Positions 15,185-23,680 are shown, counted from the first letter of the stretch. The stretch: DNA of 28,929 nt from a virus (IMGVR_UViG_3300023115_000079:1-28929), one strand, 5' to 3'. The notes: generated from the sequence alone by a model not told the origin. Numbers and translations are program-made.

Positions 15185-15519
15185 AAATCTGGAAGCAAAT
15201 CTCCCTGTTTCCATTTTACTCCCTCTTTATACAAAATACGTTGACAATTAGCACAAATTGTTTTTAAATTGTTAATTCTGCAATTATTTAAATTTCCATC
15301 AATGTGGTATACATTAAATTGTTCAGGATAATTACTTTTATAATTACATTTTTCACAAAAAGTTTTCTTAATATAACCTGATTGTTTCCATTTTGGAATA
15401 CCAATACAAACAGTTGGTGTTTTTAGACAAATATCACATTTTTTTCTATAATAAATTTTATTATTTTTTTTATAATTAATTGCAGCTGGTCTAAATCCAC
15501 AGATACACAAAGGTCTCAT
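15181..15519 (-). CDS. Small HNH-type zinc protein, possible free-standing endonuclease
   Basis: A 112-residue protein with eight cysteines in four pairs (C5/C7, C28/C31, C55/C58, C89/C92) and an HNH-like core: YHIDGN (H72, D74, N76), NN at 78-79, NNL at 83-85, then C89-x2-C92. In standard HNH nucleases the residue after the last Cys is usually His; here it is Gln (Q93). The start MRPLCICG resembles a family of small zinc proteins that I recall from T4-like cyanophages. HNH enzymes nick or cut DNA. A homing-type or regulatory role is possible. It lies between gp13 and gp18 on the opposite strand. A GATAAATA motif sits four bases before its ATG and no Shine-Dalgarno sequence fits in between. 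Confidence 0.75.
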   Translation of the reverse strand: MRPLCICGFRPAAINYKKNNKIYYRKKCDICLKTPTVCIGIPKWKQSGYIKKTFCEKCNYKSNYPEQFNVYHIDGNLNNCRINNLKTICANCQRILYKEGVKWKQGDLLPDF

Positions 15520-15523
15520 TTTA

Positions 15524-15531
15524 TATTTATC
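15524..15531 (-). promoter_or_regulatory. Candidate late promoter for the HNH gene (GATAAATA)
   Basis: GATAAATA on the minus strand ends four bases before the ATG of the HNH gene, the same spacing as for gp14. If used as a late -10 element, transcription would start at or very near the start codon. Confidence 0.5.
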
Positions 15532-15587
15532 TCACCTTTACTGCACCTTTTTGACGGTATCTAAGAAAAGAAAATTACTATTTTTTT

Positions 15588-15595
15588 TATAAATA
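15588..15595 (+). promoter_or_regulatory. Perfect T4 late promoter motif (TATAAATA) upstream of gp18
   Basis: An exact TATAAATA follows a run of T and lies 36 bases before the gp18 ATG. AGGAG (15619-15623) is the ribosome-binding site. With the minus-strand site at 15524-15531 it makes a second divergent late-promoter pair. Confidence 0.75.
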
Positions 15596-15631
15596 CTTTT
15601 AGAATATTTAAGCCTTATAGGAGAATGTAAC

Positions 15632-18600
15632 ATGGCACTAGTATCACCAGGTGTAGAGGTTAAAGTAGTTGACGAGAGTTTTTATACTCCAGCCGAACCA
15701 GGCACCTTACCTTGTATTTTTGTAGCAACAGCTTCAAACAAACCCAACGGAGCCGGCACAGGTACAGCTCCTGGAACATTAGCAGTAAATGCTGGTGTAC
15801 CGTATCTTATAACATCACAAAGAGATTTAGTAGATACCTTTGGCGATCCAATCTTTAAAACAGATAACAACAACAATCCAATTCATGGAGGAGAACTTAA
15901 TGAATACGGACTGCAAGCTGCGTATTCTTATTTAGGAATTGCAAATAGAGCTTACATCGTAAGAGCAGATGTAGATTTAGCTGCTTTAGAAGGGTCGCCT
16001 ACTGCTCCTGGAGCTGATCCAGCAGATGGAACTTATTGGTTAGACACAAGTACTTCGTTATGGGGTATTCAAGAATGGAACGGAGCATCTATCTTAGATG
16101 GGGGGCAAAATTTCACAGTAAGAACACCAATTGTGATAACCGAAACTACCGATCTTGTTGTAAACGGTGGCTCAGTAGCTGTTAACGGATTTGCAGGAGA
16201 TATTCCAAAAAAATCTGTTGGTTTAGAAGGTTCATATGCTGTAATCGCTACAACAACTTTAAATAAAATTTTCTACAGAGCAACAACTGAATGGGTTCTT
16301 GTTGGAAGCGATGCATGGCGAAAAAGTTGGGCAAGTGTAAGAGGAACAGCAGTTAACACTGTTTTCTCAAATGATGTTGGTGCAGTTGCTGCAGATTTTG
16401 ATATTAATGGAGTTACTATCGTTGTAAGTCCAGGAAACACTGTAGAAGATGTGAAAAATACAATTATTACAAATCATCCAAACGGAAATATATCAGCTGC
16501 AGTTGTTGACGGCAGACTTGAAATTTATAGCGATGGCACAGATGGAGTAGGTGGCGAAGTTGAGACAATTGTTTTAACAAATAATCCAAGTGCTAATATT
16601 AACCCATTGTCTGAGCTTGGTATTGCTTTTGATATAGGTACCGGACAAGCAACATATTATGTTCCTGCTTTAGAAATAAATCCTCATACTATTGTACCAG
16701 AATATAAAAGTACAGCAGATCAGCCTCGACCAACTGGATCTATATGGTTAAAAACAACTAGTCCAAATAAAGGTATGGCATTTTCAGTTCAAAAATGGAA
16801 CGATAACACAAAGTTATGGGAGCAACAAGATATTTCAGTGTATGGAAGCAATCAAGAAGCCCTTTACACATTAGATAGAAGTGGAGGAGGCAGCACGTTA
16901 CTTACAGGAGAAATTTATGCTCAAACAAACATTGGAAATGCTAGCCGACCGGTAGCAACAATCAAATTTTATAGAAGAAACGATATAGCGCCTACCCAGA
17001 TTACTGGATCAAGAATAAGTACTCAAATGAGTGGCAATGCCCAAACATTCACCGTACAAGTATCCGATGCAGGAGAATTAGATTTGTTGGCAGCAGTAAC
17101 AATCTCAGTAGATTTTACTGGAACAACAACCGATGCAACTGCTTTAGCAGATGCAATAAACGGAGCCGGCGTTAAGAATTTAAGTGCAAATGTAAGTGCT
17201 CAAAATAAAGTAACGATATCGCATTCTTTAGGCGGAGAAATGAAATTTGTAGATACAGACGGTGTATTAGCGTCTGCTGGTTTTGTTCCATACCAAGATG
17301 AAACAACAGGAGTAGAAAACCTGTATTATTGGCCTGGTACTGATACTAATACAAGTCCGTGGCAATTACAGGGAACTTTATGGAAAGTTTTAAGTTACAC
17401 AGCAAGCGATACTGAAGTTGTAGCAGACACTGCTGATAATTCTTTATGGTACAGTTCTATTATTGACGAAGTTGACATTCTTGTCCACAACGGTAGTGAA
17501 TTTGTAGGATATCAATACGATGGTGCATCAGGTATGTCAGGTACCGCTAGCCCATATTATACTGCAATTGAAGCAGACCAAACTGATCCTAATGGACCAA
17601 TAGTAAGTGCGTCAATGCCAAAAACTCAAAGCGATAACACTGCTCTAGTTACTGGAGATCTATGGATAGATACTTCGAATATAGAATTATATCCTCAAAT
17701 TTTTAGATATAATAATGATAGGACAGACTTACCAAAAGCAAATAGATGGTTTATTTTAGATACGTCAGATCAAACAACAGAAGATGGTGTTTTATTTGCT
17801 GATGCAAGATATAATACATCAGGTGTGAATAGCGATAAACCAGGAGATATTGTAGATTTGCTGGCTAGCGATTATGTTGATCCAGATAGTCCTGATCCAG
17901 CATTATATCCTAAAGGAATGTTATTATTTAATCTAAGACGAAGTGGTTTCAATGTTAAAAGATACAAGAAAAACTATTATGATTTAGCCGGTAAGAATGT
18001 AAGATATAATAACGAATCAATGACTGGGTTGACTCCAGAGACTACATATTTTCCTGATAGATGGGTAACTGAATCAGGAAATCAAGTTGATGGTAGCGGA
18101 TCGTTTGGAAGCATTGCACAAAGAAAAGTTGTTGTTCAACAATTGCAAGCTGTTGTTAACAGCAATGATGAAATTAGAGATGACGAATCGAGATTATTTA
18201 ATTTAATGGCTTGTCCGGGATATCCAGAGCTAATTGGAGAAATGAATTCATTAAATTATGATAGAAACCTATCAGCATTTATTGTAGGCGATTCACCGTT
18301 TAAATTACAACCAAATGCTACTGTGCTTAATGAATGGGCAACTAATGTCAATGGAGCAACAGAAGACAATATTGTTGGTTTAACTTCAGCAGATCCATAC
18401 ATTGCAGTTTATTATCCAAGCGGTTTTACAAGTGATAATTTTGGTAATAATATTGTTGTTCCGGCTAGTCATATGATGTTAAGAACTATTGCTTTAAGCG
18501 ATCAAGTTTCTTATCCTTGGTTTGCACCTGCAGGAACAAGAAGAGGTAACATAACTAATGCAACATCAAGTGGAACTGTTACAGCTGAAGGCGAATTTAA

Positions 18601-19048
18601 AACTTTGGCAATGAATGAAGGTATGCGAGATACACTATATTCAAATAATGTAAACCCAATTACTTTTATAACTGGTGCTGGACTTGTATGTTTTGGGCAA
18701 AAAACAAGACAATTAACTGCTAGTTCTTTGGATAGAATAAATGTTGCAAGACTTATAATTTATTTAAGAAGTCAATTGAAAGTTTTAGCTAAACCTTATC
18801 TTTTTGAACCAAATGACAAAATTACAAGAGATGAAATCAAGCAACAAACTGAAACGTTATTGCTTGAACTTGTTGGACTAAGAGCATTGTATGACTTTTT
18901 AGTGGTGTGTGACGAATCTAATAATACACCTTCTAGAATAGACAGGAATGAATTATATGTAGATATTGCTATTGAGCCAGTGAAAGCAATTGAATTTATC
19001 TACATACCATTAAGAATTAAGAATACCGGCGAAATATCCGGGCTTTAA
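15632..19048 (+). CDS. gp18: Contractile tail sheath protein, enlarged
   Basis: The N-terminus (MALVSPGVEVKVVDESFYTP) and C-terminus (YPWFAPAGTRRG, NPITFITGAGLVCFGQKT, then FEPNDKITRDEI) are clear T4 gp18 sheath features. The protein forms the rings that contract to drive the tube into the host. At 1138 residues it is far longer than T4 gp18 (659). The extra sequence lies between residue about 115 and 800 and includes several copies of a short module of the form G-x-x-W-x-D-T-S...W or Y (DGTYWLDTS at 132, GSIWLKTTS near 370, GDLWIDTSN near 675). The conserved inner sheath domain takes up roughly residues 800-1138. It is preceded by TATAAATA and AGGAG, and gp19 follows 30 bases later behind its own motif. 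Confidence 0.93.
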   Translation: MALVSPGVEVKVVDESFYTPAEPGTLPCIFVATASNKPNGAGTGTAPGTLAVNAGVPYLITSQRDLVDTFGDPIFKTDNNNNPIHGGELNEYGLQAAYSYLGIANRAYIVRADVDLAALEGSPTAPGADPADGTYWLDTSTSLWGIQEWNGASILDGGQNFTVRTPIVITETTDLVVNGGSVAVNGFAGDIPKKSVGLEGSYAVIATTTLNKIFYRATTEWVLVGSDAWRKSWASVRGTAVNTVFSNDVGAVAADFDINGVTIVVSPGNTVEDVKNTIITNHPNGNISAAVVDGRLEIYSDGTDGVGGEVETIVLTNNPSANINPLSELGIAFDIGTGQATYYVPALEINPHTIVPEYKSTADQPRPTGSIWLKTTSPNKGMAFSVQKWNDNTKLWEQQDISVYGSNQEALYTLDRSGGGSTLLTGEIYAQTNIGNASRPVATIKFYRRNDIAPTQITGSRISTQMSGNAQTFTVQVSDAGELDLLAAVTISVDFTGTTTDATALADAINGAGVKNLSANVSAQNKVTISHSLGGEMKFVDTDGVLASAGFVPYQDETTGVENLYYWPGTDTNTSPWQLQGTLWKVLSYTASDTEVVADTADNSLWYSSIIDEVDILVHNGSEFVGYQYDGASGMSGTASPYYTAIEADQTDPNGPIVSASMPKTQSDNTALVTGDLWIDTSNIELYPQIFRYNNDRTDLPKANRWFILDTSDQTTEDGVLFADARYNTSGVNSDKPGDIVDLLASDYVDPDSPDPALYPKGMLLFNLRRSGFNVKRYKKNYYDLAGKNVRYNNESMTGLTPETTYFPDRWVTESGNQVDGSGSFGSIAQRKVVVQQLQAVVNSNDEIRDDESRLFNLMACPGYPELIGEMNSLNYDRNLSAFIVGDSPFKLQPNATVLNEWATNVNGATEDNIVGLTSADPYIAVYYPSGFTSDNFGNNIVVPASHMMLRTIALSDQVSYPWFAPAGTRRGNITNATSSGTVTAEGEFKTLAMNEGMRDTLYSNNVNPITFITGAGLVCFGQKTRQLTASSLDRINVARLIIYLRSQLKVLAKPYLFEPNDKITRDEIKQQTETLLLELVGLRALYDFLVVCDESNNTPSRIDRNELYVDIAIEPVKAIEFIYIPLRIKNTGEISGL

Positions 19049-19053
19049 TTTAG

Positions 19054-19061
19054 GATAAATA
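19054..19061 (+). promoter_or_regulatory. Candidate late promoter upstream of gp19 (GATAAATA)
   Basis: GATAAATA lies six bases after the gp18 stop codon and is followed by TAGGAGC, the gp19 ribosome-binding site. It would allow gp19 to be made independently of the long gp18 message. Confidence 0.6.
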
Positions 19062-19078
19062 TATTAGGAGCAAATTAA

Positions 19079-19705
19079 ATGGCTATAGCAACATTATCTA
19101 AAATGACAGTGCCCTTAGCATCCGGTGATTCAGCATCATCGCAAGGGCTATTAATGCCAAAATTACAATATCGATTTAGAGTATCGTTTAATAATTTTGG
19201 TGTAAAAACACCTACTACTGAATTGACAAAACAAGTTGTAGATTGCAGCAAACCAAATTTATCATTTGATCAAATAACACTAGATGTTTATAACTCTAGG
19301 GTTTATTTAGCAGGAAAGCATACTTGGGAACCAATTACAATTAACTTACGTGAAGATGTCAATAACGAAGTACAAATTCTAGTAGGTGAGCAGTTACAAA
19401 AACAATTTGACTTTTATGAGCAATCTAGTGCAGCTTCTGGATTAGATTATAAATTTACAACTGTAATAGAAATATTAGACGGCGGAAATGCAGCAAATGT
19501 ACCAACTGTTTTAGAAACTTTTGAACTTTATGGATGCTATTTAGAAAGTGCTAATTACAACAGTTTAAATTATGCTGAATCTGCACCTGTAACAATTACT
19601 TTAAACATTAGATACGACAATGCAATTCAAACACCACAAGGTGTAGGTATTGGAACAGCTATTGCTAGAAATGTAAGCACTCTAGCAACCGGCGGTGGAA
19701 TCTAA
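19079..19705 (+). CDS. gp19: Tail tube protein
   Basis: A 208-residue protein placed directly after the sheath gene, as in T4. The pattern LMPKLQYRFRVSF...VVDCSKPNLSF...ITLDVYNSRVYLAGKHTWEPI (segments separated by other residues) is that of the gp19 tube fold, followed by a C-terminal ELYGCYLES and VTITLNIRYDNAI strand pair. It polymerises on the baseplate into the inner tube through which DNA passes. It is slightly longer than T4 gp19 (163 residues). The ATG follows AGGAG. A strong hairpin lies just after the stop codon. Confidence 0.9.
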   Translation: MAIATLSKMTVPLASGDSASSQGLLMPKLQYRFRVSFNNFGVKTPTTELTKQVVDCSKPNLSFDQITLDVYNSRVYLAGKHTWEPITINLREDVNNEVQILVGEQLQKQFDFYEQSSAASGLDYKFTTVIEILDGGNAANVPTVLETFELYGCYLESANYNSLNYAESAPVTITLNIRYDNAIQTPQGVGIGTAIARNVSTLATGGGI

Positions 19706-19716
19706 TTATTTAACAA

Positions 19717-19737
19717 AGGGATAGTAGAACTATCCCT
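19717..19737 (+). terminator. Hairpin after gp19, possible terminator
   Basis: A perfect 9-bp stem, agggatagt and actatccct, with a 3-base loop, begins 12 bases after the gp19 stop. It is followed by gca and four T. The U-tract is short, so it may be a weak terminator or an mRNA-stabilising or attenuating structure between gp19 and the next tail gene. Confidence 0.55.
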
Positions 19738-19756
19738 GCATTTTAAAAGAATTATT

Positions 19757-20797
19757 ATGGGAATATTCGACGGTTTTTTTGACAATCTTGTAAGTGGCAT
19801 CCTCAATCCAAAAGGAAATTTAGCTGATTGGCGACACGCAAGTCGAACGTTTGTTAAAAATAGTTTTCGATTAGCTCCAAAAGTAAAATTCCTATATCAT
19901 GTTGCTTTTACATTTAGTCCAGCAATACAAAAAACTTTGCCTACCTGGAATGAAAAAAAACATGGTCTAGAAGCTGGTATAATTGTAAAATCCGCCGATT
20001 TGCCTAGTTTTTCTGCAAACATTGAAACAAAAAAGAAATATAATAGAACAGCAAATATTCAAACTGGAATTCAATACAATCCAGTTAATATATCTTTGCA
20101 CGATGACAATCTAGGAATAGCTACTGGATTATTTGAAGCTTATTACAGATATTATTTTGCGGATGCAAATTATGGCACTGATGAACTAAGACGTGCATAT
20201 GATAAAAGTTGGCCTGCAAGAGATAGCACTTATTTAGGCTCAGAAAGAAATCGATATACATTTGGTTTGCACAATCAAATTACCGATCCATTCTTTAAAG
20301 ATATACAAATAAGTCAAATGACTAGACATACGTACACTACATACACACTTGTAAATCCAATTATAACAGAATGGAAACATGGAGATGTAAATTCTGCTGA
20401 CGGAAGTAGCACAAATGAGAATACTATGACTGTTGCATATGAAACAGTTTGGATTGATAGAGGTGGTACTGAAGCAGGACCAGATGGAGATCCAAAAGGA
20501 TTTGGAGATCTTCCTCATTATGATGTAACTCCTAGTCCTATTACTTTAGTTGGTGGAGGGTCTGTGTCATTAGGTGCAGTTTTGTCAGGTGCAGCCGATT
20601 TATTTGATTATGGAAGAACTGGCAAAGGATTTAGCAATCCAATTGCTGCAGCTATTGCAGGTGTAAATTTATTAAACAATATTCAAAATCTTACACAGGA
20701 AGGTATTACCGAAGACATTACTAACATTATCACATCAGGATCAGATAGTGTTTATGACAATGTAGTAAGTGGACTTCCTAACACAAGTTTTGATTAA
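19757..20797 (+). CDS. Second tail-tube-fold protein (gp19/gp54-like)
   Basis: A 346-residue protein. Residues about 75-135 (VKSADLPSFSANIETKKKYN, then GIQYNPVNISLHDD) parallel the gp19 segment in this window by pattern (V-x-x-[SC]...P...YN...G...[YW]-x-P-[VI]-x-I...[DE]-D), so it appears to share the tube fold. T4 uses such a protein, gp54, to start tube assembly on the baseplate, and gp48 is related. The C-terminal 100 residues are Gly/Ser/Asn-rich with an Ala/Ile stretch (NPIAAAIAGVNLL). It has no good Shine-Dalgarno sequence and follows the hairpin after gp19. It is best read as a tube initiator or baseplate-tube connector. The exact T4 counterpart is uncertain. Confidence 0.65.
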   Translation: MGIFDGFFDNLVSGILNPKGNLADWRHASRTFVKNSFRLAPKVKFLYHVAFTFSPAIQKTLPTWNEKKHGLEAGIIVKSADLPSFSANIETKKKYNRTANIQTGIQYNPVNISLHDDNLGIATGLFEAYYRYYFADANYGTDELRRAYDKSWPARDSTYLGSERNRYTFGLHNQITDPFFKDIQISQMTRHTYTTYTLVNPIITEWKHGDVNSADGSSTNENTMTVAYETVWIDRGGTEAGPDGDPKGFGDLPHYDVTPSPITLVGGGSVSLGAVLSGAADLFDYGRTGKGFSNPIAAAIAGVNLLNNIQNLTQEGITEDITNIITSGSDSVYDNVVSGLPNTSFD

Positions 20798-20805
20798 GGA
20801 GATTT

Positions 20806-21273
20806 ATGACAGATTTGCCAAGTAAGATTAGAAAAAATTCAGAAACAAAAGTTATTAGATATTTTGATCAATATTTTAATAAACCTGTAGAAATAGCAGC
20901 TAGTGAATATGATGCTGTTCTTGGGTTTTTTGAAAAAAGAGAGTTTGATACAACTGCTGCAAGAGTAATAACGCAAGTTTTAATAACACAGGCACGAGCA
21001 GAAGGTATTAAAGTTTTTTCCTTGATTGATAGTCTACAAGGTTTGCAAAAAAAACAGCTAAGTTCTGTAATTACAAAAATTATTAATCTTAGTAGAGATA
21101 AAACATCTCAATTAGGTTACAAAACTAAAAGTCAAAATAACTTGCGTGAATTACGAAATTTAAAAGATCCTGTTGTAACTACAATAAATATAATAGAAGA
21201 CGTAGCCGAAGATCCAGTGCAGGATGTTAACTATATTGAACCGGGCTATGTACAAATAGGATATGTAGAATAA
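20806..21273 (+). CDS. Conserved marine T4-like helical protein of unknown function
   Basis: A 155-residue protein, mostly helical in the first two thirds. The segments ASEYDAVLGFFEKREFD and TAARVITQVLITQARAEGIK are familiar from marine T4-like phages, but I know no assigned role. The C-terminal 40 residues are acidic and proline-containing and end in YVQIGYVE. The start has a good ribosome-binding site (AAGGAG). The stop overlaps the next start as TAATG, so it is coupled to the fibre gene. The context (after tube genes, before fibres) suggests a tail or baseplate assembly factor. Confidence 0.7.
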   Translation: MTDLPSKIRKNSETKVIRYFDQYFNKPVEIAASEYDAVLGFFEKREFDTTAARVITQVLITQARAEGIKVFSLIDSLQGLQKKQLSSVITKIINLSRDKTSQLGYKTKSQNNLRELRNLKDPVVTTINIIEDVAEDPVQDVNYIEPGYVQIGYVE

Positions 21274-22793
21274 TGGCAATAGTATTAAGACTTTCAAAAG
21301 GCGATACTCTTACATATGCAGAATTAGATGGAAACTTTTCTGATCTAGACACAAGAGTTATATCGTTAGAAGCAAATAAAACAAATTGGGACCAAGCATA
21401 TACATGGGGAAACCATGCAGCTCAAGGGTATTTAACTTTTTATACCGAAACTGATCCAGTTTTTGTAGCAAGTGCTGCATATGACATAACTACTCAAAAT
21501 ATTAATAATTGGAGCACTGCTTATAATTGGGGAGATCATTCTTCTGTAGGATATTTAACATCAATTAATACCGAAAGCATAGGAAATTTAAGCGATGTAG
21601 ACTTGAGCAATTCACCAAATATTGGTAATACATTGCAATGGAATGGCACTGCTTGGGTACCATCGCAATCAAGCGGAAGCGAAACAGATCCGGTGTTTGG
21701 AACAAGTCCTGCTGCTACAATTGATAATACTATGATTAGCAATTGGAACGATGCATACAGTTGGGGAGATCATTCTTCTGTTGGATACTTAGGCAGTAGT
21801 CATCCTACTGCTAATATTGTTGCTTCTAATATAACCAATTGGAACGATGCATACAGTTGGGGAGATCATTCTCTTGCTGGATATTTAACATCGTTAGGAA
21901 GTATTGCCAATCATTCAGATGTTAGTTTATCAGGAGTTACAGACGGATTTACTCTTGTATGGCAAACTGATAAATTTGTGCCCCAAGCAGTAAGCGGTGG
22001 TACAAATGTTAGTATTGCCGATACTAGTCCCACTAACGCTGTCAATGGCGACATGTGGTGGGATTCAAGCGACGGCGTGCTAAAAATTTATTACAATGAC
22101 GGTACAAGTTTGCAATGGGTAGATGCAGTCCCGCAAGGCGGGGGTGCAGGAACATCATATACAAATTCTGATGTAGATAACCATCTAAATCAATCCGGAC
22201 CTACTGATGGCTATGTATTAAGTTGGTCAAGCGGTGACTATGCATGGGTAGCACCAAGTGGATTGTCAATACCATGGACACGATTTTATTTTGATAGAGG
22301 TGGTGTGACTCCTACAACAGTAGCTAATAGTGAAAATGTAGGAAAGAATTTTGGATCATGGACTGAGACTACATCATCAAATAATGGAACATCTGGTATT
22401 ACTCCATCAAGCGCAATTTATGACCCAACACTTTCTGGTGTTACAGTTAACGCTAATGGCGAATTTGAATTTCCTGCAGGTGTCTATGAAGTACATGCGT
22501 CTATTCAGTTTAAAATCTATAATACAACCGGAAATTTACAAAAATATGATTTTTATCTTTATGCAGAATCAGGTACAAATTGGGCAGGAAGTTACGATGA
22601 ACAATTGTTAGTACCTGATACGTCTACGCTTGTTGATAATAATATGATGATTAAGATAAGCGGACTATACGTATTCGAAAATGCAACACAAACAAATAAT
22701 ATATTATATTTACAAATGGGTAGTACAACGTCTCCTGTTAATGCAAATATGTTTCCAGATTATGGATATTTAGATATTAAGAAAATAGGATAG
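21273..22793 (+). CDS. Tail-fibre-like protein with W-G-x-H repeats and a C-terminal jelly-roll-like domain
   Basis: A 506-residue protein. The start (AIVLRLSKGDTLTYAELDGN) is typical of phage fibre N-termini. Four repeats of the form NW-x2-AY-x-WG-[ND]-H-x3-GYL start at residues about 38, 79, 157 and 189. The last two share an identical 36-base DNA stretch. A GDMWWDSSDG...W module, as in gp18 and gp14, lies near residue 260. From about residue 330 the sequence looks like a C1q/TNF-type beta sandwich (FEFPAGVYEVHASIQFKIY), a fold common at receptor-binding tips. The host-contact role is inferred. Its start overlaps the previous stop (TAATG), and the next fibre gene starts 5 bases after it. 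Confidence 0.75.
   Translation: MAIVLRLSKGDTLTYAELDGNFSDLDTRVISLEANKTNWDQAYTWGNHAAQGYLTFYTETDPVFVASAAYDITTQNINNWSTAYNWGDHSSVGYLTSINTESIGNLSDVDLSNSPNIGNTLQWNGTAWVPSQSSGSETDPVFGTSPAATIDNTMISNWNDAYSWGDHSSVGYLGSSHPTANIVASNITNWNDAYSWGDHSLAGYLTSLGSIANHSDVSLSGVTDGFTLVWQTDKFVPQAVSGGTNVSIADTSPTNAVNGDMWWDSSDGVLKIYYNDGTSLQWVDAVPQGGGAGTSYTNSDVDNHLNQSGPTDGYVLSWSSGDYAWVAPSGLSIPWTRFYFDRGGVTPTTVANSENVGKNFGSWTETTSSNNGTSGITPSSAIYDPTLSGVTVNANGEFEFPAGVYEVHASIQFKIYNTTGNLQKYDFYLYAESGTNWAGSYDEQLLVPDTSTLVDNNMMIKISGLYVFENATQTNNILYLQMGSTTSPVNANMFPDYGYLDIKKIG
21741..21872 (+). repeat. Identical 36-base direct repeats encoding W-G-D-H units
   Basis: Bases 21741-21776 and 21837-21872 are identical and in phase, 96 bases (32 codons) apart. 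Both encode NWNDAYSWGDHS. Two more diverged copies lie upstream at about 21384 and 21507. Identity at DNA level points to a recent duplication or recombination within the fibre. Confidence 0.8.
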
Positions 22794-22798
22794 AAAAA

Positions 22799-23677
22799 AT
22801 GGCAATTAATTTTCCAGATTCACCAACAATTGGACCACCTGCTACTACACACACTGTAGGAGATGTAACATGGACTTGGGATGGAACGACTTGGCGTGCA
22901 ACAGCATCGGGCGGTTCTAGTTATGTTTTACCACCCGCAACTACAACAGTCTTAGGTGGTGTAAAAATAGATGGCTCTACAATTACAATAGACGGAAATG
23001 GTGTAATATCATCTACAGCATCAGGCGATGTAACAAAGGCAGCAAGTTCTACTGATAATGCTTTGGTTAGATTTGACGGTACCAACGGAGATACTTTACA
23101 AAATTCTCTCGTTCAAATATCAGATATAGGACAAATATTGGCTCCAAAAGTTGAAGGGCATATAATTCCTTTTTATTACAATAGTCAGGCCGCTTTTCCT
23201 ACAATGACAGCTGATACTCGAGGTATCATAGCTTACAGTGAATTTGATGGCAATCTTTTTTTCTGTGACACAGCTGAATATAAAAGGTTAGCAAATTATA
23301 ATGAAAGACGTGAGCTAACCACAACTTCTGCTACAATAAATAATGGTAACTATGCTTTTGGTACAATAACAGGATACGGAAGTTATTACTTGTTTAAAAT
23401 CGAAGTATCGCATGCCGCATGGGTAATTGTATATTCAGATACTATTTCAAGAACAGCAGACGGAACAAGAAACGAAACGGAAGATCCTTTGCCGGGATCA
23501 GGCGTAATTGCAGAAGTAATTACAACAGGAGCAGATACTGTAATTTTTACACCTGCTACAATTGGATGGAATAATGCATCTCCAAAAACTTCAGATATAT
23601 ATTTAAAAGTATGGAACAAATCTGGATCAAGTGCGGCTATTACTGTAACCTTAACGGTTCTACCAATAGAAGATTAA
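22799..23677 (+). CDS. Tail-fibre-like protein
   Basis: A 292-residue protein. The N-terminus (MAINFPDSPTIG, then GDVTWTWDGTTWRAT) is a common start in marine phage fibre proteins. A VLGGVKIDGSTITIDGNG segment near residues 51-68 is typical of fibre shafts. The C-terminal 130 residues are a beta-rich domain (YAFGTITGYGSYYLFKIEV ... YLKVWNKSGSSAAITVTL) that may be the tip. No enzyme motif is seen. It lies between another fibre gene (5 bases upstream) and the subtilase gene (3 bases downstream), so all three are probably translated from one message. Host recognition or decoration of the tail is the likely role, by inference. Confidence 0.7.
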   Translation: MAINFPDSPTIGPPATTHTVGDVTWTWDGTTWRATASGGSSYVLPPATTTVLGGVKIDGSTITIDGNGVISSTASGDVTKAASSTDNALVRFDGTNGDTLQNSLVQISDIGQILAPKVEGHIIPFYYNSQAAFPTMTADTRGIIAYSEFDGNLFFCDTAEYKRLANYNERRELTTTSATINNGNYAFGTITGYGSYYLFKIEVSHAAWVIVYSDTISRTADGTRNETEDPLPGSGVIAEVITTGADTVIFTPATIGWNNASPKTSDIYLKVWNKSGSSAAITVTLTVLPIED

Positions 23678-23680
23678 TAT

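Noticed and set aside
15560-15590. T-run before gp18 as an intrinsic terminator
   Set aside because: I found no stem next to the T-run, and it merges directly into the TATAAATA promoter motif.
21384-21890. CRISPR-like array of repeats
   Set aside because: The repeats are in frame within a fibre gene, few in number, unevenly diverged, and encode W-G-x-H protein units.
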